From contig JAUWAB010000002.1 in assembly GCA_030602265.1 (NCBI GenBank), positions 62,001-126,000 of the forward strand: DNA of 64,000 bases, in the 5' to 3' direction. The DNA comes from Prolixibacteraceae bacterium (GTDB taxonomy: Bacteria > Bacteroidota > Bacteroidia > Bacteroidales > Prolixibacteraceae). The notes beneath the pieces were generated by a model, which worked only from the letters and a program-made list of their open reading frames with translations, searched no databases and was not told where the DNA came from. Shown piece by piece: positions 34,305 to 43,211 of the stretch. The stretch's first letter is position 1. The number at the start of each line of letters is the position of its first letter. Made by a program: the position numbers and the translations under genes.

Positions 34305-35405
34305 TCAAAACCTTGTAAAGATCTCCAGGACCCTCTGTTTTTCATTTTCCCAGCTTAGTTCTTTGGCGGCCTGGTTCAATCCTGGTTCCCATGATTTTCT
34401 CAGAACAGGGTCAAACAGCGCTTTTCTGAAGGTTTCTGCCAGGTTTTCCGGGAGATTTGAGCCGGCTATCAGTCCGACCTGGTAGTGTTCCACAATTTTC
34501 CTCATTTCCGGGAGGTTACTTACCACCACCGGAATTCCTGCCTGAAGGTAGTCGAAGAGTTTGTTGGGCAACGCATAACGGTAATTAAGTCCAAGATCTT
34601 CTTCAATGGATATTCCCAGTGAAGCACTTCGGGTGAGATCAGCCAGTTCCTCCAGGGGTACCCTTCCCTTGAAAAATACATTTTTTGAAGTTATTCCGGC
34701 AGCAATTTCCTTCAGCTCTTTTTCTTTATCGCCGCTCCCGGCTAATATAAGGTCAGCTTCAGGGATCAATTCCATGGCTTTTATGGCATTTTCGAGTCCG
34801 CGGCCGAGATTTAATGCACCCTGGTATATGATTGAGGGTCTCTCCGATACAAGCCGGTCAGCCGCATTCCTTGTTTCGAGATTTACTGGCAGTGGCAGGT
34901 TACGCACCACATCAAAGCGGATACCATATTCCGAGGAGTATATTTCAGCAATCGAATCACAAACCGTGTATGCAGCCTGTACACGGGGGACCAGGATTTT
35001 CTCCAGCCATTTCCAGATTTTTCTGATCTGTGGCCGTCCGGCCAGTTCGGGAACTTCGGTGAAATATTCGTGACTGTCATAGACCACCGTCGTCCGGGTG
35101 AGTGAGGCAGCTGCCACACACCCCGGCAGGGTGTCAAGGTCGTTGGACAGAATGATCGCGGGGCGGCTGAACAGCAGCCGGAAAAACAGCCTGAGGTTAT
35201 ATTCGGCATAAAATAAGGGCCCCTTGCGGAAAAGCAGGTGCATCCGGTGCATCTTGTAGGGGCGTGGATTAACTGCCGGAGTATCCCGGTACCGCCTGCC
35301 GGTCAGGGTGACCTCATAACCCGCTTCAACCAGACTGAGGCAGGTTCTGTGTACCCGGTTGTCGGCAATCAGGTCATTGGTAACGGCGACAGATACTCTT
35401 TTCAA
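34305..35405 (-). CDS. Glycosyltransferase, GT4-like (GT-B fold)
   Basis: The 366-residue protein has the two-domain GT-B pattern. The N-terminal half includes ILSNDLDTLPGCVAAASL and YDSHEYFTEVPEL. The C-terminal half includes IIYQGALNLGRGLENAIKAM, LILAGSGDKEKELKEIA and the nucleotide-sugar region with PNKLFDYLQAGIPVVVSNLPE. It probably transfers a sugar in cell-surface polysaccharide synthesis, with donor and acceptor unknown. No other surface-polysaccharide genes are adjacent. It is divergent from murB. Confidence 0.9.
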   Translation of the reverse strand: MKRVSVAVTNDLIADNRVHRTCLSLVEAGYEVTLTGRRYRDTPAVNPRPYKMHRMHLLFRKGPLFYAEYNLRLFFRLLFSRPAIILSNDLDTLPGCVAAASLTRTTVVYDSHEYFTEVPELAGRPQIRKIWKWLEKILVPRVQAAYTVCDSIAEIYSSEYGIRFDVVRNLPLPVNLETRNAADRLVSERPSIIYQGALNLGRGLENAIKAMELIPEADLILAGSGDKEKELKEIAAGITSKNVFFKGRVPLEELADLTRSASLGISIEEDLGLNYRYALPNKLFDYLQAGIPVVVSNLPEMRKIVEHYQVGLIAGSNLPENLAETFRKALFDPVLRKSWEPGLNQAAKELSWENEKQRVLEIFTRF

Positions 35406-35451
35406 GATTCAGGAAATTTCCGGATTTAATACATTAATGTGGCGCTTGTTG

Positions 35452-35459
35452 CAAATATA
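35452..35459 (-). promoter_or_regulatory. -7 promoter element of the glycosyltransferase gene
   Basis: TATATTTG on the minus strand, 46 bases before ATG 35405. Confidence 0.5.
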
Positions 35460-35507
35460 GCCTGAAAACGTTGCCTGAGCCCCGGAAATTGTGAAGAATA
35501 TTAAATC

Positions 35508-35515
35508 TATCTTTG
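35508..35515 (+). promoter_or_regulatory. -7 promoter element of murB
   Basis: TATCTTTG lies inside the open frame that extends upstream to 35491, so the start at 35491 would be upstream of transcription. It supports ATG 35533. Confidence 0.6.
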
Positions 35516-35532
35516 CGGTCAAAATTCATCTG

Positions 35533-36558
35533 ATGATCCGCTATTTTGAAAATTATTCGCTGAAAGCGTACAATACCTTTGGCATCGATGCCAGGGCCCG
35601 TCATTTTTTTGAGTTTACTGAGGTGACCGATCTTCAGGAACTGGTTTCCAGTCGGTTGTTTCAGTCCGATATGCCGCGGTTCATCCTGGGGGGCGGCAGT
35701 AACCTCCTCCTGGCCGGTGATTTTAACGGATGGGTCATCTTCCCGAATATACCGGGTATTTCCATTGAAGGAGAGGACCGGTCATTTGTGAAGGTACGTG
35801 CCGGGGCCGGTGTGGTCTGGGATGACCTGGTAGAATATACCGTCAGGGAAGGTTGGGGTGGTGCCGAAAACCTGTCGCTGATCCCGGGCAGGGTAGGAGC
35901 CGTACCCGTTCAGAATATCGGTGCCTACGGACAGGAAGCATCGGAGATTATTGAGGAGGTCAGCGGTGTGGATATCCGTTCTGGTGTTATATACAACCTG
36001 TCTGCCGCAGATTGCAGGTTTGCTTACCGCGACAGCATTTTCAAGAATGAAATGAAGGACTTCTTTGTTATCACCTCTGTCCGTTTCAGATTTGATAAGT
36101 TTCCTTTGCTTCGCACGGATTACCAGGGAGTCAGAGAGGAACTTCAGGATTTTAAGGATCCCGGAGTCGCTGATCTGAGAAGGATTATTACCGCGATACG
36201 CAGGTCTAAACTGCCCGATCCGGAGCTAACCGGAAATGCAGGCAGTTTCTTCAAGAATCCGGTAGTTTCAAAGGCGATGGCTGTAACTTTGCAATCGGAG
36301 TATCCGGCTCTGCCGGTATATGATACCGCTGATCCTCAGGTTAAAAAGCTTTCGGCCGGCTGGCTCATTGATCATTGCGGCTGGAAAGGTTACAGAAGGC
36401 GCGATGCCGGGGTGCATGTAAATCACGCCCTTGTATTGGTAAATTATGGTAGTGCTACAGGTCGTGAAATCTATGACCTTTCAGAGGAGATCAGAATTTC
36501 AGTACTTGAAAAGACCGGTGTGGCGCTCGAAAGGGAAGTGAATGTTGCCGGTCTCTGA
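35533..36558 (+). CDS. murB: UDP-N-acetylmuramate dehydrogenase
   Basis: The 341-residue FAD enzyme reduces UDP-GlcNAc-enolpyruvate to UDP-MurNAc in peptidoglycan synthesis. It begins ENYSLKAYNTFGIDARAR, then has the FAD-binding ILGGGSNLLLAGDFNGW, the NLSLIPGRVGAVPVQNIGAYGQE block, the catalytic YRDSIFKNE tyrosine/serine region, and SGWLIDHCGWKG-type C-terminus with the active-site Glu region. This is the type I (E. coli-like) length. The start is set by the -7 element at 35508-35515. Confidence 0.95.
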   Translation: MIRYFENYSLKAYNTFGIDARARHFFEFTEVTDLQELVSSRLFQSDMPRFILGGGSNLLLAGDFNGWVIFPNIPGISIEGEDRSFVKVRAGAGVVWDDLVEYTVREGWGGAENLSLIPGRVGAVPVQNIGAYGQEASEIIEEVSGVDIRSGVIYNLSAADCRFAYRDSIFKNEMKDFFVITSVRFRFDKFPLLRTDYQGVREELQDFKDPGVADLRRIITAIRRSKLPDPELTGNAGSFFKNPVVSKAMAVTLQSEYPALPVYDTADPQVKKLSAGWLIDHCGWKGYRRRDAGVHVNHALVLVNYGSATGREIYDLSEEIRISVLEKTGVALEREVNVAGL

Positions 36559-36611
36559 TTTGTTAAATTGTTATTAAAAGATATTATTATCCAAATTAAT
36601 TGTGGTTTGAA

Positions 36612-36642
36612 TTTGTATGGAATGTTTTTCCGTTTATATTTG
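36612..36642 (+). promoter_or_regulatory. Promoter of the methionine operon leader
   Basis: TTTG (36612-36615), a spacer of exactly 19 bases, and TATATTTG (36635-36642) match the Bacteroidota consensus. Transcription would start near 36648, about 255 bases before the first large gene. Confidence 0.82.
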
Positions 36643-36903
36643 CAATAAGATAAACAGGTATAATAATGAAACCATTTAGTAAAATATCAGGATCTTCGCC
36701 GGCCTCATGCCGCACTGGTGTTATTATACCACCCGGAAATATGGGTATGCAATAGCCTTCAGGCAGGTTCAACTGAACAGGTACTGAAGGCCGCTTCGTC
36801 AAAAACTCCCTTAAAATCAATTATTTATTTTTATTGAATATGTGTGGTTTTACCATGGTATTATTGCATATATACTTAATCAAAACATCATAATTTTTGA
36901 ATT
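36643..36903 (+). promoter_or_regulatory. Structured leader of the methionine operon, candidate attenuator or riboswitch
   Basis: The gene-free stretch between murB and the degenerate aspartokinase holds a promoter and this leader. In order there are: a 29-codon ORF (36666-36755); a small hairpin ACCC/GGGT (36731-36734 with 36743-36746) inside that ORF; a hairpin pairing GCCTTCAG (36755-36762) with CTGAAGGC (36784-36791), with an inner GTTC/GAAC stem; a second short ORF (36840-36893, 17 codons); and the 10-base palindrome TACCATGGTA (36851-36860). No match to the SAM-I or SAM-II core was seen. No U-run follows the main hairpin, so a classical terminator is not evident. Confidence 0.6.
36666..36755 (+). 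CDS. Putative 29-residue leader peptide
   Basis: The ORF lies about 18 bases after the predicted transcription start. Its product ends Pro-Pro-Gly-Asn-Met-Gly-Met-Gln, so two Met codons (36741 and 36747) fall in the last four sense codons. The G of its TAG stop is the first base of the main leader hairpin, so a ribosome pausing at those Met codons would sit on the 5' arm. Placement ahead of methionine genes makes a leader peptide plausible. Coding is not proven. Confidence 0.42.
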   Translation: MKPFSKISGSSPASCRTGVIIPPGNMGMQ

Positions 36904-38238
36904 ATGTCAGTAAATATCATCCGGGTTTCCGGAAATATTGCCAAAGAACCTTTGCACAGATCGAAGCTGATCACTTTTCTTATCCGGCAGGGTTTGCCGA
37001 ATCTGCTGGTTGTCTCTGCCCTGCCTGAAATCCATCTGCTGGTGTGGGAGTCAATCGATCAGGTCTTCTATTCCGGAGCCGATTCGGAATTTATCGCCAG
37101 CCAATGCAGCCAAATCTGGCAGGAACATACCGGAACCGGACCTTCTCCGCAGTTTGTAAAGGAAACAGAGAAGCTTTCTAACCTGCTGAAAGGGATTTAC
37201 CTTACCGGTGATTATTCACCTGCACTGAAGGATGCGGTACTCAGTCAGGGTGAAGTACTGTCTGCCTTAATTTTTGGAGAGCAACTCCGGCAGGATGGAA
37301 AGGAAGCCGATTTTCTGCACCCTTCGGAACTGGGCCTACGGGCTTCGGAAGATTTTGGAAATGCTACTTTTACTGGGGTTTCCCCGGAAAAAATCAACCT
37401 GTTGGATCCATCTGTGGTCTGGGTACTTCCCGGATCGTTCGGGATTACCAATGGTGGTAAGATTGCCCGTGCGGGTAAATCGGCTGCTGATTATACCGCA
37501 GCTTTTCTGGTTGCTGAATCCGGAACTGAAAGGCTCATTCTCTGGGGTGCCGGAAAAGCTTTCTATGCTGCTGATCATTCTATTGTTCCCGAGGCAGGAA
37601 TCATCACCCGGCTTACCTATGCCGAAGCCAGTGAGCTGGCCTATTTTGACCATTTTTCCCTGCATCCGCGAACGGTGGAACCTCTTATCAGAAAACATAT
37701 CCCTATCCATCTGCTGAATCCGGAAGGCGATGATTTTGAGCTGGTAACCATCATCAATACGGAAAATTTTGTATCCCCGCGGGTGGTGAAGAGCGTGGCC
37801 TGCACAGACGATATCTCTGTCCTGAAGCTGAATGGCCCGGGCGTTGGGCTGAAACCGGGGATTCTGGCCCGGATTACCGGAAAATTGGCCGAAGCATCCG
37901 TGAATATCAAATCGGTGATTACGTCACAGGTAAGCATCAATATTTTACTCGACAGCAAAAGTGGCAGTCAGGCCAGGACCGTTGCGGCCGAGCTGGGATT
38001 TACCGCGGTGAACGAGATTGAACTGCTTGAGGATGTGTCTCTTGTCGCAATTGTCGGGCACGGGATGCAGTCGAACTATGGTATCTCGGCAACCCTTTTC
38101 GGGGCTGTGGCACAGAACCGGATCAATGTAATCCTGAGCGGGTCGGGGGCTTCCGACCTGGTCAGTTATCTTCTGGTAAACACTTCCGACCGTGACAAGA
38201 GTGTCAGGGCAATTTACCGGGCATTTTTTGAAAATTAA
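36904..38238 (+). CDS. Aspartokinase homologue lacking catalytic motifs, with two intact ACT domains
   Basis: The 444-residue protein aligns along its length with aspartate kinases (SQGEVLSALIF, then ASELAYFDHFSLHPRTVEP, then two C-terminal ACT domains starting near VLKLNGPGVGLKPGILARI and LVAIVGHGMQSNYGIS). The key catalytic blocks are changed. The N-terminal KFGGTS is R7-V-S-G. The GRGGSDYTA block is GKSAADYTA (191-199). The WTDVDG block is WGAGKA (W214, with Ala216 in place of Asp). It probably cannot phosphorylate aspartate, but could still bind amino acids through its ACT domains. It heads an operon with metY (30 bases downstream) and metA, so an amino-acid-sensing role in methionine synthesis is inferred. 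Confidence 0.88.
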   Translation: MSVNIIRVSGNIAKEPLHRSKLITFLIRQGLPNLLVVSALPEIHLLVWESIDQVFYSGADSEFIASQCSQIWQEHTGTGPSPQFVKETEKLSNLLKGIYLTGDYSPALKDAVLSQGEVLSALIFGEQLRQDGKEADFLHPSELGLRASEDFGNATFTGVSPEKINLLDPSVVWVLPGSFGITNGGKIARAGKSAADYTAAFLVAESGTERLILWGAGKAFYAADHSIVPEAGIITRLTYAEASELAYFDHFSLHPRTVEPLIRKHIPIHLLNPEGDDFELVTIINTENFVSPRVVKSVACTDDISVLKLNGPGVGLKPGILARITGKLAEASVNIKSVITSQVSINILLDSKSGSQARTVAAELGFTAVNEIELLEDVSLVAIVGHGMQSNYGISATLFGAVAQNRINVILSGSGASDLVSYLLVNTSDRDKSVRAIYRAFFEN

Positions 38239-38265
38239 TGAAATTAAAGAATTTAACCTTAATAA

Positions 38266-39582
<1,317 letters not shown>

Positions 39583-39599
39583 ATTCAATCAATCGATAT

Positions 39600-39607
39600 T
39601 ATCTTTG
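39600..39607 (+). promoter_or_regulatory. -7 promoter element upstream of metA
   Basis: TATCTTTG fits TAnnTTTG, 18 bases after the metY stop. It suggests that metA can be transcribed apart from the operon, starting near 39612, just at the base of the following hairpin. Confidence 0.55.
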
Positions 39608-39612
39608 CAAAT

Positions 39613-39653
39613 CCCGGTTGCAGGATGCTTATTTAGAGTATCCTGCCGCCGGG
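39613..39653 (+). promoter_or_regulatory. Strong hairpin in the metY-metA gap, likely at the 5' end of metA mRNA
   Basis: CCCGG pairs with CCGGG, then after a two-base internal loop GCAGGAT pairs with ATCCTGC, extended by a G-U and a C-G pair around a nine-base loop. The gap from 39583 to 39698 contains no gene; a TTG-initiated frame from 39618 is an artefact of this structure. It could stabilise or control metA mRNA, or act as a metY terminator, but lacks a T-run. Confidence 0.6.
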
Positions 39654-39698
39654 ATTACTGAGTTTAATTTATTCATTAATCAACTAAAATACAGCATA

Positions 39699-40616
39699 AT
39701 GCCGGTTAATATTCCTGACCAGTTACCTGCCATCGAACTGCTGAAGCAGGAGAATATTTTTGTAATGGACGAAACGCGTGCCAGTCATCAGGATATTCGT
39801 CCGCTCAAACTGGTGATCCTTAACCTGATGCCCTTAAAAATAAATACCGAAACCGATCTTCTGAGGCTCCTTTCCAATTCACCCCTGCAGATTGAGGTCG
39901 ATTTCCTGAAGATTAAAGGCCATACCTCCAGGAATACCCCTTCCGAGCATATGAAGGCCTTTTACCAGAATTTCGACAGGATCAGGCATAAAAAGTATGA
40001 TGGAATGATCATTACCGGTGCCCCGGTGGAGCATCTTCCCTTTGAGGAAGTGACCTACTGGCATGAACTTCAGCAAATTATGGACTGGGCATTGACGAAT
40101 GTGTTCAGTACTCTGCATATCTGCTGGGCTGCACAGGCCGGACTTTTCCATCATTACGGCATTCCCAAGTATCCGCTTCCGCAGAAAATGTTCGGCGTAT
40201 TCAGACATAATGTTTCTGATGATAAGCTGCCCATTTTCAGGGGTTTCGATGATGAATTCTGGGTGCCGCATTCGAGACATACCGAAATTCACCGGAGCGA
40301 TATTGAAAAAGTCAGTGATCTTACCATCATTTCAGAATCGGATGAATCGGGAGTCAACATGGTGGTAGGCCGTGGCGGCAGACAGCTTTTTATTACCGGG
40401 CACCTGGAATATTCCCGCTTTACTTTAGACCAGGAATATCGCCGGGATAAAGCCAAAAATCTCCCCATTCATGTTCCGGTAAATTATTATCCGGGAGACA
40501 ATCCGGAGAACCTGCCGGTTATCCGCTGGAAGTCAGCTGCTAACCTGTTGTTTGCCAATTGGTTGAATTATTATGTTTATCAAGAAACTCCCTATAACCT
40601 CGCGGAAATCCATTAA
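39699..40616 (+). CDS. metA: Homoserine O-acetyltransferase (MetA family)
   Basis: The 305-residue enzyme acylates homoserine in the first committed step of methionine synthesis. The catalytic Cys142 lies in HICWAAQAG, and the His/Glu pair in HLEYSRFTLDQEY. Residue 111 is Glu (GAPVEHLPF); in characterised MetA proteins Glu at this place goes with acetyl-CoA and Gly with succinyl-CoA, so acetyl transfer is expected. That agrees with the O-acetylhomoserine sulfhydrylase next door. The start at 39699 (MPVNIPDQLPAIE) is the family start. Confidence 0.95.
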   Translation: MPVNIPDQLPAIELLKQENIFVMDETRASHQDIRPLKLVILNLMPLKINTETDLLRLLSNSPLQIEVDFLKIKGHTSRNTPSEHMKAFYQNFDRIRHKKYDGMIITGAPVEHLPFEEVTYWHELQQIMDWALTNVFSTLHICWAAQAGLFHHYGIPKYPLPQKMFGVFRHNVSDDKLPIFRGFDDEFWVPHSRHTEIHRSDIEKVSDLTIISESDESGVNMVVGRGGRQLFITGHLEYSRFTLDQEYRRDKAKNLPIHVPVNYYPGDNPENLPVIRWKSAANLLFANWLNYYVYQETPYNLAEIH

Positions 40617-40656
40617 AAGTTTTCTATTTTTACGCTGAAAACAAAATCAGGTAATA

Positions 40657-41307
40657 ATGGAAAAGAAATTTGCAGTAGTACTTGCCGGTTGTGGGGTATT
40701 CGACGGAGCTGAAATCCATGAAGCCACCCTGACTATGCTGGCCATAAACAGACAGGGAGCACTGTATCAATGTTTTGCCCCTGATGTAAATCAGGCACAT
40801 GTGGTAAACCATATCACCGGGGAGGAGATGCCGGAAACGCGCAATGTGATGGTCGAATCTGCACGGATTGCCCGTGGGAACATCCGGCCGTTGTCGGAGT
40901 TCGATCCCGCCGGATTTGATGCCATTGTTTTCCCGGGTGGGTTTGGCGTGGCAAAGAACCTGTGTTCGTTTGCTTTCGACGGGGCCGACTGCCAGGTTAA
41001 CGACGATGCCAGAAAGGCTGTGAAGGCTATGCACCAGGCCGGAAAGCCCATCGCTGCACTATGCATCTCACCGGTATTGATTACCAAAATTCTCGGTGAT
41101 GTTGAGGTAACCATCGGCAGTGATGCCGGCACGGCAGGAGCCGTTGAGAAAATGGGGGGTAAACATGCCGTAACCTCTCACGGCGAAGTGATTGTCGACC
41201 GCAAAAATAAGGTGGTTACAACGCCCTGTTATATGCTGGATGCCAGTATCGGACAGATTGCCGACGGCGCCGAGAATGTGATAAAAACCATATTAGCCAT
41301 GCTGTAG
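40657..41307 (+). CDS. elbB: ElbB/Es1-type glyoxalase III-like protein (DJ-1/PfpI superfamily)
   Basis: The 216-residue protein has the ElbB start VVLAGCGVFDGAEIHEATLT, the segment DAIVFPGGFGVAKNL, and the nucleophile Cys in IAALCISPVLITK. ElbB proteins show glyoxalase-type activity on methylglyoxal-like aldehydes and have been linked to isoprenoid synthesis; the true substrate is uncertain. It lies 40 bases after metA on the same strand. Confidence 0.92.
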   Translation: MEKKFAVVLAGCGVFDGAEIHEATLTMLAINRQGALYQCFAPDVNQAHVVNHITGEEMPETRNVMVESARIARGNIRPLSEFDPAGFDAIVFPGGFGVAKNLCSFAFDGADCQVNDDARKAVKAMHQAGKPIAALCISPVLITKILGDVEVTIGSDAGTAGAVEKMGGKHAVTSHGEVIVDRKNKVVTTPCYMLDASIGQIADGAENVIKTILAML

Positions 41308-41342
41308 CGGTCTGAACCTGCTGCAGGAACCAAATCTAAAAA

Positions 41343-42008
41343 ATGCACTGTATTGATATCCACACCCACCAGATACCCGCAGGAACCGGAAAATTGTTTA
41401 TTATGAACCGATTTCCGGAAAATCATCTGTCTGATTTGCCGCCCGGCGGTTTTTATTCGGTGGGTCTGCACCCCTGGTTTATCGGCAACGAAACCGCTTA
41501 CCGCAGGCAACTCTCCAGGGTGGAAGAAATGATTAAACTGGATGGCGTAATTGCCATGGGGGAATGTGGCCTTGACAAGGCATGCAAAACCGATTTTCAG
41601 CTTCAGCTGGATGTGTTTCTCCGGCAATGCGAAATCGCCGAATCGGTCAATAAGCCGGTTATCATCCATAGTGTCAGGGCGTGGAACGACATCTTCCACC
41701 TGAAAAGGAAATTCAGGCCAAGGGTGCCCTGGATTTTACACGGATATAATGGTAATGAAATGATCACCAGGCAGATGCTGCAGCAAGATTTTTATTACTC
41801 ATTGGGTGGTGCCTTGCTGGATGAGAATTCGCCGGTACGTAAATCGCTGAAGATGATTCCTGTGGAGCAACTCTTTTTTGAAACCGATGAAGACCTGATG
41901 CCGGTAAATGCCCTGTATGAGTTTACCAGTGAATGGCTGGAGGTTAAAAAGGATAAACTGGCCGAGAAGATTGAATGGAACTTCAGGCAGGTATTTGTAA
42001 GAGAATGA
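41343..42008 (+). CDS. TatD-family metal-dependent hydrolase (short form)
   Basis: The 221-residue TIM-barrel protein keeps the metal ligands: DIHTHQ, GECGLD, IIHSVRA, ILHGYNG and FFETDED. It is shorter than the ~260-residue TatD DNases, with a compact N-terminus. Activity could be 3'-5' DNA exonuclease or another phosphoester hydrolase. Its stop overlaps the tcdA start (ATGA at 42005-42008), so the two are translationally coupled. Confidence 0.88.
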   Translation: MHCIDIHTHQIPAGTGKLFIMNRFPENHLSDLPPGGFYSVGLHPWFIGNETAYRRQLSRVEEMIKLDGVIAMGECGLDKACKTDFQLQLDVFLRQCEIAESVNKPVIIHSVRAWNDIFHLKRKFRPRVPWILHGYNGNEMITRQMLQQDFYYSLGGALLDENSPVRKSLKMIPVEQLFFETDEDLMPVNALYEFTSEWLEVKKDKLAEKIEWNFRQVFVRE

Positions 42009-42763
42009 ACTGGGAAGAAAGAACATTGCTGTTGTTGGGCTCCCAGCGTCATTCTGCCCTGAAAGGGGCAAGTGTTCTGGTAGTCGGATTGGGTGGGGTA
42101 GGTGCCTATGCTGCGGAAATGCTGGTTAGGGCCGGGATTGGCCATCTTACCATCGTCGACGGCGACGTGGTGGAACCGACCAACCGTAACCGGCAGCTGC
42201 CGGCGATGGTTTCCACCCAAGGCAAGCCCAAGACCGAAATCTTGTCGGCCCGTTTTATGGATATCAACCCGGGGTTGCAACTTACAGCAATTAACGAATT
42301 TCTGCGGGATGAGCGTACCGTCGGGCTGCTGGAGAGCCGGCATTTCGATTATGTGGTCGATTGCATCGATACCCTTTCCCCCAAGGTTTTCCTGATTTAC
42401 CATGCCTTTCAGCGGGGATTGCCGGTGGTTACCTCCATGGGTGCCGGCGGAAAGATGGATCCTTCGCAGGTGAGAATTGCCGATATTTCGAAAAGCCATG
42501 ACTGCAAGCTGGCACGAATGGTGCGAAAAAGATTGCACAAACTGGGTATCCGGAAAGGTATCCGGGCGGTTTTTTCCCCGGAAGAGGTTCCTGAAGAGGC
42601 AATCAGACTCGAGCAGAGTCGCAATAAAAACTCAACAGTGGGAACCATTTCCTATATGCCTGCCGTGTTTGGCTGTTTTGTGGCCAGTGTGGTAATCCGG
42701 GATTTGGCCGGACCGACAGCTGTCGGGGAGGAGACTCCCTCTGCCGGGGAATTTCCGGATTGA
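42005..42763 (+). CDS. tcdA: tRNA threonylcarbamoyladenosine dehydratase (E1-like ThiF fold)
   Basis: The 252-residue ATP-dependent enzyme converts t6A37 of tRNA to its cyclic form. It has the nucleotide-binding VLVVGLGGVGAYAAEMLVRA, NRNRQLPA, the Asp-rich VVDCIDTLSPK, and SMGAGGKMDPSQV typical of TcdA. The catalytic Cys region and C-terminal VFSPEEVP also fit. The start at 42005 overlaps the TatD stop; the open frame back to 41975 is only TatD sequence in another frame. Confidence 0.93.
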   Translation: MNWEERTLLLLGSQRHSALKGASVLVVGLGGVGAYAAEMLVRAGIGHLTIVDGDVVEPTNRNRQLPAMVSTQGKPKTEILSARFMDINPGLQLTAINEFLRDERTVGLLESRHFDYVVDCIDTLSPKVFLIYHAFQRGLPVVTSMGAGGKMDPSQVRIADISKSHDCKLARMVRKRLHKLGIRKGIRAVFSPEEVPEEAIRLEQSRNKNSTVGTISYMPAVFGCFVASVVIRDLAGPTAVGEETPSAGEFPD

Positions 42764-42859
42764 AAGTTAACCGGACGGTTTGAAGTATGAACCTGGGTTG
42801 ACTGGAGAATGTAAAATTGGATGCCGTATTTTATGGCTGTTCATTAATCGTATATTACT

Positions 42860-43201
42860 ATGTCCGACTGGAAAGAACGATTAGGTGTTGTGTATAGTAC
42901 CAATCCTGATTTCAGCTATCAGAAAGAGGGGAAAGAAGAGGCGGAGACCCTTCCGCCGCAGCAGCAGAACCTGCGGGTTCAGCTCGACAGGAAGCAGCGC
43001 AAGGGGAAATCGGTTACGCTGATCACCGGATTCAGGGGGAAGGATGAAGACCTTCAGCAGTTAGGGAAGTTTTTGAAAACCAAATGCGGAACCGGTGGAT
43101 CGGCGAAGGAAGGTGAGATCATCATCCAGGGGGATTTTGTGCAGAAGGTTCTGGAAATCCTGCAAAAGGAGGGCTATAAGGCCAAACGTTCGGGAGGTTA
43201 A
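42860..43201 (+). CDS. SUI1/eIF1-family translation initiation factor homologue
   Basis: The 113-residue protein has a flexible N-terminal ~40 residues and a SUI1 domain (residues ~40-113) with the family blocks [33 protein letters not shown] and [12 protein letters not shown]. Bacterial members (YciH-like) bind the small ribosomal subunit and may affect initiation fidelity. It ends ten bases before the GH43-like gene. Confidence 0.93.
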   Translation: MSDWKERLGVVYSTNPDFSYQKEGKEEAETLPPQQQNLRVQLDRKQRKGKSVTLITGFRGKDEDLQQLGKFLKTKCGTGGSAKEGEIIIQGDFVQKVLEILQKEGYKAKRSGG

Positions 43202-43211
43202 AATTAAAGAT

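Noticed and set aside
36643-36903. SAM-I or SAM-II riboswitch before the methionine operon
   Set aside because: The conserved cores of these classes are not present; the structure is different.
39618-39698. TTG-initiated N-terminal extension of MetA
   Set aside because: It is the translation of the strong hairpin; family members start at MPVNIPDQ (39699).
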